The translations under genes and the position numbers were made by a program. The notes beneath the pieces were generated by a model that saw only the letters and a program-made list of their open reading frames with translations, was not told where the DNA came from and did not search any database. A stretch of DNA of 64,000 bases from Diphasiastrum complanatum (taxonomy: Eukaryota > Streptophyta > Lycopodiopsida > Lycopodiales > Lycopodiaceae): positions 44,895,489-44,959,488 of the forward strand of contig CM055099.1 of NCBI GenBank assembly GCA_029204225.1, given 5' to 3'. Within the stretch, counting starts at the first letter, position 1. Each line of letters begins with the position of its first letter. Below are positions 14,101 to 25,800 of this stretch, one piece after another.

Positions 14101-17100
14101 GTCCAGTGTGGACAACTCATTCGCTGAACTCAAAGGCTTGATGTTGAACTCCGCGAAAGAAAGCCTTCTCTCCACTTCTCAGTTGTCCCCTTCTCCACTT
14201 CCATCAATTTCGGGTGAGCCTATGCGGTCTCACCCCAGTGTCTTTAGAGACTTAAAGCCTCCTACTTTTATTGGAGAAGAGAAGGATAGAAACGCAAATA
14301 TTCTACAAACCTTCCTCAGCAAATGGAAGATTGCAAGCTATCGAGGCCATTCTTTCCCTAGGACCCATGGCCTATAAGTGGTGGTTAAATCTCCAGGAGA
14401 CTGGGCAGACTCCCCGGTCATGGAAAGCCTTTGAAGAGGCTTTCCTAAGAGAATTCCTACCAGAAAATGAACTTGATAGAGCCTGGGAAGCCTGGGAGAA
14501 AACAATAATGGACAAGTCCCTAATCCAATATATCTCACAGTATCGAGAGGCAATTTTAAAGATTAAAAATATGGATGACTATCAGAAAGTCAGGGGATTT
14601 GTCAGTGGCCTCAAAGATGAGTATAAAGTAGAGGTTCAGAGAAACTCGCCCACTACCCTAGAGCAAGCTCTCAGATATGCTCAAATCTTTGATGATTCAG
14701 TGGGTAGGAAGAGGGCGAGACAACAGTGTCTTTCTGAGCAGTCTCCTCAGAAAGAATTTCAATTTAAAAAGAAAGAAAGAAGAAAAAGTTAAAAGTGAAG
14801 CTCCTCAGAAACGCCCATCACTCATATAGCCCTTAAAACCAGAAGATTTTGAGAAAGCCAAACAAGAACGTTTGTGCTTTGTGTGCATGGGCAAGGGACA
14901 CACAGTCAGACAGTGTCCCAAGGGGCCTTTCACTAAAAAAGATAAAAAAACAAGTTCATCTTGTTCAGACCGTAAGTTTCCCCAGTGACTCGGCTTTGGG
15001 CCGCATGACCTAGTACGTATGCATTGGAAAGTTGGTAACCAGTCAGTCAGAGTTATGGTTGATGATGGGGCGACCCATAATTTCATCAACTACACCCTAG
15101 TTAAAAAACTCAAACTTCCAGAAGTACCTAGTCAGCATAGGTACATGGTTTCACTAGCTAAGGGTGAAGATAAGAAAATCTGGGAAACTATGGTAAGTAA
15201 TCTAAATCTTGGTATTCAGGGGTACCAAGATGAAATAAAAAACTCAAGCCAGCTCAGACTAGGTACATTGCCTATGAAAAGGAACTCTTTTCTATAGTTC
15301 GTGCCGTTAAGACTTAGAGGCATTATTTGTATGGTGCCAACTTTGAGGTCCTGACAGACCATGAAAGTCTCAGATACCTTTGCAATCAACCTGAGCTCAG
15401 AGGTCGGAAAGCTCGTTGGGCGGAGTTGATGCAAGAGTTTGATATGTCTATCAGATATAGACGAGGGAAATTCAATATAGTAGCAGATGCCCTTAGTAGA
15501 ATGCCTATGATAAACGAGCTGAGTTTTACTCAAATTCGTAATGAGTTACTCGAGTCCTTGAGACGGAAGTGCCAGCATGATGCATTCTTCTCTAATACTA
15601 AAACTCAGTCCAGAGCAGACAGTAACAAACTCGAGAACCAGTTCCCGGGGCTGGTGCCAGTTCATCCAAGAATACGACAGCTTCCGTTGAGGATGATGAT
15701 GAGTCCGAGTATACGTCAGATGACGTTGAGGATTCTGAGCCTGTATTACCCAAGCAAACCCCAAGGGTTGAGGGTCAGTTGACTCAAGGATTCAAATGGA
15801 AACAGTATTCCATTCAGGATGAGTATTTGCTCTATAGAGATAGAGTATGTGTCCCCAATTCAGAGGATTATAGGCAGCAGGTCCCATATAAGTGTCATGA
15901 CAATCCTAGTGCGGGGCACCCAGGCATACAGAAGACCTATGAGCTTCTTCGTAGGCAATTTTTCTGGCCCAGTTGAAAAGGGACGTCCAGCAATATGTAA
16001 CCAGTTGCCAGAAATGTCAAGTAAATAAAGCAGAGCGTTTAAAGGCAGGAGAGTTGTTATAGCCCTTAGATATACCAGCTGGTAAATGGGAAAGTATCTC
16101 CATGGATTTTATAGTAGGCCTGCCTAAAACCCAAAAGGGTAATGACGCTATATGGGTCACAGTTGACCGTCTGACCAAAATGGCTCATTTTCTTCCAACC
16201 AAGACAACCGTTAGAGCTCCAGAGTTAGCGAGGTTGTTTGTAGATGGGCTATTTAAATTGTACGGTCTACCTTCCGGCATAGTCAGCGACCGGGACAGTT
16301 AATGGAAATTTTTGGAGGGCAGTATTCCATCATCTCCATACTAAACTTAATATGAGTACCACCGACCATCCACAGATAGACGGTCAAATAGAGAGAGTAA
16401 ATCAGGTGCTGGAGGATATGCTTCGCGCATATGTCAGCAAGAAGCAGACTAATTGGGAGGAGTATCTCTCGATATTAGAGTTTGCTTATAACAGTACCAA
16501 ACATTCAGCTAGGGGATATAGCCCATTTATGTTGATGTACGGTTCTCAGCCACGCTCACCCACAGCTGTAGGGTTTAAACAAGAAAAAGTTGAAGCGGCC
16601 AGAAACTTTTTAGAAGACCTAAACCCGATGATAGAACATGCTAAGCGTAGCATCAGGCAGTCCTAGGATCGAGCCAGGCATTATGCAAATCCACGCAGAC
16701 GGGATGTGCAGTTCTCCGCTGGTGAGAAAGTCTACTTGAGAGTCCCAGTTGACTCTAAAACCCTCAGATCAGGAGTGCGTGCTAAGTTGTCTCATAGGTA
16801 TTGTGGTCCTTTTACCATCAGTAGGAGACTAGGCGAGGTCACCTATGAACTAGAACTCCCACACAGCAGTAAGGTTTTTCCAGTTTTTCATGTAAGCCAA
16901 TTACGAAAAGCCTTAGCCAGATCAGAAAATTTGGTAGGGGACAGTGTTCTAGTTCTCCCACTGGATTCTCAGCAACCTCCACATGAACCAGAGGAGATCC
17001 TTGATAGTAGAGAGAGGCAGACTCGTCATACTCTATACCGAGAATATCTGGTCAAGTGGAATGATCAGCCTGTTGAGAATGCCACTTGGGAAAGAGGTAG

Positions 17101-19823
17101 CGTCCTTCGCAAGATTTTTCCAGACTTTGTCTAAGGGGACCAAGACGGTTCTTAAGGGGGAGAGAGTGTTACGAGCACTTAACCAGTGCCGTTAACCAGT
17201 GCCAAACCTTGGAGGACACAAAAGGTCAGATACGACAGTTAGGTCGTGTCCAGCGTACACGACCAACAGGGCAAGCCAGTGTGAGTAGTGTGCCCCGACA
17301 CGGTCCATAGCCATGGTGGGCCTAACACAGCCTAGGGACCCTGTCAGCAGGATAGGGCCCCACGTTGGGTCCCGACGTGCAGTCGGCCACAACAGAGCCA
17401 CGTGGCCGACACTTGGCAGTATGCATGCTATCAGGTCTCACACTGGTCTCTTATAGAAACCCTGGTCCCTGTGGAAGATCTAGTAGAGCTTCTTTGTGAT
17501 GAGTCCACGAGTGGACTACCTGAACCTGAGGCGATTGTTAATAGCCGGCAGAAAACTAAGGAGTAGAGTGCTTTGGGAATTTTAATCAGGTGGAGGGGCA
17601 AGTCATAAGAGGAAGATACTTGGGAAAAGGAGGCTGATCTCCAAAGAATTTTCCAAATTTTTCCCTACAAGGAAAAATTTAAAATTTAAGTTAAGGGAGA
17701 AGGAATGTTACATATCTAGATAACTAGCAGTACTTCAATAACTCCTATGTGACCATTTAGTGTCTGGGGGGCTAAATGGCGAGTCACCCTTGAATAAGGA
17801 GTACCCTTGGATTAAGGGTAGGTGCCTTTGGATTAAGGTACTTGTGTCCTTGGATAAGGGCATGTAGGTGTCTATGCCTTGGATGGAGGCATGGAACCTA
17901 GTGAGGTGTTAGGAGGACCTTACCATGGGTATTGGTCATTTTCCTAGACCTTGGGCCTCAACCTTGAGCCTGGATCACATAATAGGCCTTGGGCCAAAGT
18001 TAGCCATCACATAAGGGTCATGGGGACCTAGTAAGAGGGCGCACCTAGTAGGGTCCCTTGATGCCCCTAAAGAACCCAAGAAGTTATAACCAAGAACCAT
18101 AAGTTATGGAAGGTGTCTTTTGACATTCCACTAACTTGTGAGCCTCTTGGCCTTTCCTTTGCCTCCCCTTTTCTCATTGGCTTGTGTGGACATTCCATAG
18201 TGCTGTGAGTCATTGGCCATCTATAAAAGAGAGAGAGGGCACCGAACTCAAGGGAGATTTTCGTGGTTGTTGCTTGCTTCTATTCGCTAGTGGAAGGCTA
18301 GTGTGTAGAGAGCATAGATTTGGCTTGCTTGTTCTTGAGAGGATCACCATCTTTGGTATGGGACTTAGATGGGGGTAGGATCTTGAGCATGCTTGTGATT
18401 GTGATGGTAGTGATTGTGGTTTAGCAAGGGGGTGCTAGATAGTCTTGCTTGTGCATAGATCTAGCTATGGTTGGGTGGTGAATTCTTGAGGCCATTTGAT
18501 TGTTTACTTTTGGAAGAATCTTAGGAGCATCAGAGGAGAGGCACATTAGAGGGCTTTTGGAGGCATTGGTGGACATCAACTCAGAGGCTTGGTGGGCAAC
18601 TCTTCCTTGTTGTAAAAGTAGACAACCATAATTCATGCTAAAAACACAAATTTCAGATCTGACCCTCTTTTAGAAATCACCCAAAAAGTTACACAAAATC
18701 GAATAGAAATCCAATTCATCACTTAAATTTGCACCTATTAATGTTTGCATTTGCAAACAAGTATGGACAACTAACACTATCAGAAAAACGTCCAAAATAG
18801 GTGAAAAATGCACCTTCAGACAGCAGAAAATTTGCCCATAGTGAAGGAAATTTGTGCCCATTCTGCTAAAAAAATGCGCCTCCTTGCTGCTTGGAAAATG
18901 TGCCAATGAATCTGCATCAAACTCGCTCACAAAGACATTGTAAAGTGTGCCCAATCTGCTTGAAAATGCACCCTTCAGAGACTCCATTTGAAGGAACAAA
19001 ATTGCCCATCTGCCTACCTTCCAATATGCATAATAATCTCTAGGATGTAGAGGCTATGAGTGTTAATCATGCAGCCTATGAACCCGCTCTGATACCATGG
19101 CGGAATTCAAGGTGAACTAGAAGCGGAAACATTCACAATGAAATAAGTGATTAATGTTCTATGAACAATCACAAATTATGCATACTAGTGGAAGCAAAGT
19201 AGGATATCAATGGAGACAAATCTCAAAGAATGTATGTACATAAGCATTGCCACTCTCTCTAGTCTCTCCCGCCTCTTCAGGGTCTTCCTCTCTTCAACAG
19301 AAAGAGGGCACCTATTTATACCAGTAGAGAGAGAGAAATCCAAATGCCAATGGTTCCCAATGTGGAATATCCAAAAGCCAACAACCAAGAGCCATGAATT
19401 ACATAGAAGTTACAAAAGCAAATGAAAAGCCTTGGCATTGGACAGCCAAGTGCTCATTGGAGAAGAAGGTCACTTGCCCCATGGACCTCCCATTATGAGT
19501 TTGGCCCCTCCAAACTTGAGTACATGGACCAAAAGTTTAAAAATGCTCCTTGGGTCCTCAAAACCATATACATTGCCCCAACTTCATTAAATATGGCAAT
19601 AACCCCATGAAGTCACGCAATCCAAGCCTGGAGAAAGCTCCTTACTCGCCATACTATCTCTGGAGAAGATTCCACCCAGGGAGAAAATAAACTCTGATAA
19701 CCCCTGACAGCCGTCCAGGGTGTACCTTTAGGTACCTTGACTTCGCAGTCAGAGCATCAACAGAGGAATCTCCATTAAAGGACAAATAGGATAGATAGTG
19801 ACTTCCAACAGGGGAGGCAGCAG

Positions 19824-19893
<70 letters not shown>

Positions 19894-22800
19894 TCGCTTT
19901 CGTCATTGTAGATCCTGCAAAAAAAAAATTCAGCTGACAGTACAGATTCACAGATTTTGATATCAATGATGCATAGAAGATAGCAAAAAACATTCTCCAA
20001 CTAAGAGATTGTATGAATATCAATGGATCTCCGACTAAGATCTCCAAAATATTACAACTCCCCTACAAGAAGCCCAAGACTCAAAATGATCAAAGTTACT
20101 AAATAACTAGCCTTAGTGGCTATTTATAGTGGACAAAACCTATCTCCCTTCATATAGAATTGGACGGAAGGTGAAATTCAAAAATTAGGGCCAAAATTAG
20201 AAAACCATGTAAATGTTTCTAGGCCTGCCACATGTAATATAACTACGTGTCCAAAAATACTGTCAAAAATAGAGAAGTATGGACTATAATGTATGTCCAT
20301 AATAGGTAAACATAGAATAGCAGCAGAAACAACAGAGTGACGAAGAGTATCAAAGATTGTATGAAAATCCAAAGTCCATATAAAAGAATGGGATTTCTTC
20401 AAAAGCACATGAAGAGTGGCCACAGTGGCAAAATCTGGGGTAGGACGATGAAGGTGAGTGGCTAAACCAAGAAACATATGAACATGATGAACATCAGTAG
20501 GCACATGCCAATCCTAAATAACCAAGACCTTAAGAGGGTCAAGTCAAATATGACCATCACAAATAAGAAAACTTAAAAACTCAATCTCAAGTACAATGAA
20601 AGAGCACTTAGACAACTTAGCAAACAGCTGATGAGCGATAAGTTATTGAAAAAGAGAAGAAAGACGGAAAACATGGTAGGAAAGAGAGGAACTGAAAATG
20701 AGAATGTCATCAAAATAAAATAGAACACGACGACCAAGAAGGGGATGCATAACATTATTCATGACATTCTGAAACGTGGGTGGACTATTAGTTACCCCCA
20801 AAAGGAAGCACGCGGCACATAAATTGCTTTCCAATAACTAGCTGGTAATGCCCCAGTGTCTTTTGAGTCATATCCAATGTAACTGCACCAAGTGAAACAA
20901 ACCAATCAGCACCAAGGATGAGATCATAACGCTCCATAGGAATGATATAGAAGTCCACATGTCCAACAAAATCCATAATGCAATACTCCAACCCCTGAGA
21001 CATCTAGGAACTAGTAAAAGAATGAGAACTAGCAACCTTGACGTGTAGAGTCTGTGTAGCAGAAACGGGTGAAGCATGAACCCAGCTAGAGAAATATGAC
21101 TGCTGAGAAAGGAATGAGTACTGCTAGTGTCGACTAAGGCAATAAACTCATGATCAGTAATGCACACATGTGATCAAATAGAGCGCGGACCAAGTCGCCC
21201 AACCCAAGTAGCATAAGCAAGTTGAGCATGGCATGTAGCAGCAAAGAGGGTGTCATCAATAGGAGCAGGAGACTCAAAAACATGGTCAAGCTCATCAAGG
21301 ATCTGGATATAAACATCAAACTCATCAGTAGTAACCCCCTCATGATAATGCTTCTTGGTTTCCAAGGGGAGGCTCGAACCTGGGACCAAAGAAACTTTGG
21401 ATGCCAAGCTAACCAGTTGAGCCAACCCCGTTGGGTCCCTCATGATAATGGAAGGGGCCTGCTGGCAACCGTGAGCAATGTGAATTGGGCTCTTACAATG
21501 GAAGCACAGATGCCTCTGTTTAATCTGAGGGAACTCCACAACAGTACAGCGATTGACGGGGACACAAGCAGGTCGAGGTCAAAAGAGAAACAGAAACAGA
21601 TGAAGCAGGAGCAAGTGGAATAGAGATAATATAGCCACTAAAACAAGATAGAGCGGAACGGGAAAAACAAGAAGCAAAGGTCTCGGGATACTTATGTTGT
21701 AGTGTAGTAGCAAGTGAAACAGCATCAATAAGTACAGCATGGCAAAAAGAAGCCACATCACAGCGTAAAGGACCTCGGAAGCCAGCAACATAGTGAGATA
21801 TGAGCTTGGGAGTCTGTACGTCAATGAGGAGGATAGCTCCATAAAGTGGTCAGTATAGATAGCTAAATCACCTGTGTGAGAAAGGTTGTGAAAAATATGT
21901 CGCTGACAACTCAACCACTGAGGATCAATCATAGCATGGCGGACGTCACGACGAAAGGCAGTCCACAGGCGCATCCCCTCTCGATCAGGCTCGGTATCAT
22001 AAACATGCTACCAAGTAGTAGTCTCTAAGAGATTTCCATTACAAAAACCAAAATAGGTAGTAAGTTGGATCCAATCACGAAATTCATGAGTGTAGTGTGG
22101 CTTAGGACCAGCATGACAAGGAAAAGGGTAAAAACTTGGAGGTGGAGTGGCAGGGATGATAGGGCTACCAAAAGGACCACCAACAAGAGAAGGAAATGAA
22201 GGAGCTCCAAAGCTATGAAAAGGTGTCATAGGGGCCTTCCAAGACCATGAGGAGGTTGTAAAGCATCAATTGTGATTGAAGTGAGGCAAGCATGTCATGA
22301 GCACGTTAGGACAAGAAGAAATCCCAAATATCACACTATCAACGGCTTGTTGAATGTATTCAGCTAAGAGTTCCTAAGGAGTCTCACTAGTAGATGGGGA
22401 TGAAGATGCCATCACAAAAGTAGTGATATAGGTGAAAAAAAAGACCCGAGGGAGAGGACTTTTGTCGTCACCCCAACTTAGTCTAATTCAAACCACCAAA
22501 AACACAACTAAAAGAGATAGCCAAAAGGATATAAACAATGCTGAAAAACTGGAGTAGCAAAAGAGATGAAAGTTGGAAAACTAGTAGCTAAGAATGGCAT
22601 AAAATAATAAAAGTAGGAACTACCATAAAAGCTTGAAATGGTTAGGAGAAAACTGGAAAAGCTAGCTGAGAATGGACACAGAAACTGCCAAGAGAGTAAG
22701 TATCCTCCAAAGGGCTAAAAAAATGTCAACAAAATGATAGAGGAAACGGCTGTCAAAAAGTCCAGCAGAAATGGGTGCCAAGTTCTTTCAAAAATCAATA

Positions 22801-25800
22801 GGCATGAGAATCAAGCATGAAAAAGTGATTTATGCAAAATGGCACATGTAGGCGAGTTAGCCTATAAATCCATTGGGAGGTACTACAAGTATCTAGCAAG
22901 GATGGAGCAAAGCAATTAGTAGTTGACCCTAAGTTGCGTCAAAATAACGTTTTAGAAGCATAGCATTCTGAAAAGAGCCTTCCAAAATGTTAGAACCCGA
23001 AAAAATAAATAAATACCTTCAATTTGTTTTTTTACAGCCATTGGAACTCGAGTAGGAGACCCACAAACTAGGAGCAATAGTAGGTTTCAAAGTCAATGCA
23101 TCTATGAGTTGGCCCATGTCCCATTTAAAGTAACATTCGGAATTTGACGTCATAAGCTCTTTGAAAATCATAAACCTCTAGAATCTAAAGTGATGGGAAT
23201 AGAAGAGAAGGTGAAAAAACTAAAAAAAACAACAACAAACAAATAGAAAATATTTAATGTTGAATCATACCTTCCAACTTAGCTCTTGATCCATGCAAGC
23301 AATAAGTGTCTCAAACTTGGAACCTTTGATCTGAATGAAGAACAAATGAGACCATAGCAATAGCCATCAATTAGAACCTCGAGTTGCACTTGCAACAGAA
23401 CCAAATTGAATGTTTCACACTTTAAGCTTATAGAAGGAACAAAAAAGCAACTAAAAGTTTAGCTTCAAACAATTGCCTCATTCAACATGACTTCCTTTCA
23501 AATATCTACTTGTTGCAATTACAGCAATATCTAAGATGATGGATATAATGACCAATCTTATAAACTATCACACCACCAATTAAGAACAACCCAATACTAT
23601 AGGTAGCAATTGTAAAATGTAGATCAATTTCCAAATAACATTTTAACGAAATCGACAATAACAAGAATAAACATTTATAAGATGTCCACTACAAAGGATG
23701 GATGGGATAGAAGACCACAAAAATGCATATGCTACAAAAGACATGTCAATGTGGAATTTAAGATTGATAGAATGTATATTGCTATGGAACAAGTTGCAAA
23801 ATGATGGATAATATAGAAAAACATCAATGTCTAGCAATGAGTAGGCTCTGACTAAATGACTACAGCAGTGCAAGGGCACGCAAGCAAATAAGTCGACAGA
23901 CTCCCATGTACCCACATCACTATGACAGTTGTCCAATTGAGCCAAATATTAAACTTGGTGTCGTTATAAGTTGTGTTGTAGGTGTACTACTGTGAAGTTT
24001 TCACACGTGTGGGGACAGCCCAAACAATGTGAATGATCTCCTAAAGTATGAGTGATTGCACATAGATTCATGAGCACCAATTTGATAAATGGATTCTAAC
24101 TTGGCAATTCTAAGGCAAGAGCACTAATTACATGCATCAAACACTCAACACACATCATACACATGTGAAGGCAACTTGTGATAAAAAAACAAAGTGTAAT
24201 TATGGCTTGCTCTCGGGTAGAGAGAGAATACATGCATGAGCTCTCGGTAGAGAGAGAAAGCAACTAAAGTGCAAAGTGTAGAATCTCCAAATCTCTCCAA
24301 AAAACTTAGTGTAGAATCACTCTCTCTCACTCTTTAATCAAATCTTGAGCTCCAAGAGGTGTAATCCACAAGCAATATGATTGACCTCTTACATATCACC
24401 TCTAAATTTGATTGGTCTAGTGACTTGGCATCTCTTGCATATGATTGGACCAATTTTATGGATGTTACACTTTTGATTGGTCACATGAGTTCATGACAAC
24501 ACATAACAAAGTGTCACTAGCCCTCTACCATCATGCCATGTGTAAAGAGCCTACACTACCTCGAGTTACATCATTAGCTAAAATTGGCCTAATCACCTAC
24601 TAACATGTGTGCATGGGGTGGAAAAGTCAAAGTACCCCCCAAACTCAAAATTGAGGCCTATTGAGTATTCAAACTCATCATAAGTGAACCAAAAAGATTA
24701 TGACTACCCTCCACACGTGGGAACATGCTCCACACATGTGAGATTTCACTATGTACATGAAATTGCAAAATGATGGTATTGCCAATAGTTCCACGTTAAC
24801 TGGAAAGGCTTTTGGGACCAATAAGAGTGCGTTATGGAGAAAAAAATATTTCTTCAAGCACATTCAATTCATTGCCAAAGTATCCTGAAGTCGAACTTGT
24901 CAAGAGTAGTAAGCCTGCTAAAATTTTTGACGATATGAATTATGAGTAGGCTATTACAGATGGAAAGAAATGAAGAAATAGACCAGCACTTCAGCTTAGG
25001 TTTTTTCATTTTTTATCAGCCTTATACTAGATTCCAAAGAGTGAGGAAAATAGTAAGATCGGATGGAGTTGGTACAGCTACTGTTCACCTCATTTCCTCC
25101 AGGCAATAGTGTAAAGAACTCAAGAGGAAATTAGCAGCACTCCTACATTGGATAGACTTTCTTCAGACTCAAGTGTGTCAGGAAACAAGGATCTCAAATC
25201 AATATGGGAGCTTTACCAATGAAACTTCAAGTATTCAGGATAGAGAGATGCAAAGTTGGCACAAAAATATGCAAACATCTCTTGTAATTTGCTGAACACC
25301 TAACCACCTGTGAGAGATGTTGATCATGCTATTAACTTGGAGGGTCTAGACATATCAACAAGGCACCTTACAGGCTATCAGCTGTTGAGAGAGAAGCAGT
25401 GGCCAGGCAAGTGGAAGAGCTTCTACAAACCAAATTCTTTTGTCAAATTCAGTAACCATTTGCTTCTCCTTTGGTCAAGAAGATAGGTTTTCTAGAATGT
25501 TCGTTGATTATCAAGACTTGAAAAAAATTACTGTGAAGAACAAGTTTTCCATGCCAAGGGTGGATGACATGTTCAGAATAACCAAATGGAGGCAAATTTT
25601 TTTACCAAAAAACTGACCTAAAGTTAGGGTCAAAGATGGGGCTGCATTCTAAACTGCATTCAGAACTGACAGAGAACTTTATGAATTCAAGATGATGGCA
25701 TTTGGTCTTTCAAAAGCACCAGCTACAATTTCAATTAGGATTCCACAGCCATTTCTTTTCAAATATGTAGTGGCCTTCTTTGATCACATATTGGCATACC

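Larger units (their letters stand above)
13866..17455 (+). mobile_element. Ty3/gypsy chromovirus with the reverse transcriptase deleted
   Basis: In order there are gag, zinc knuckle, protease, a jump to RNase H, integrase, chromodomain, polypurine tract (AAGGGGGAGAGAG) and the start of a 3' LTR. The 5' LTR and leader are missing: similarity to the related copy at 63.7 kb begins just before the gag ATG. It is non-autonomous and riddled with stops and frame changes. It lies within the large intron of the oxidase gene on the opposite strand. Confidence 0.9.

Noticed and set aside
17192-17401. 69-codon minus frame in the gypsy LTR
   Set aside because: Lies wholly in the LTR and also appears in the inverted LTR fragment at 62.3 kb; non-coding repeat.
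21351-21436. Functional tRNA gene
   Set aside because: Pol III boxes are present, but the flanking 14-bp target duplication and related dispersed copies indicate a retroposon.
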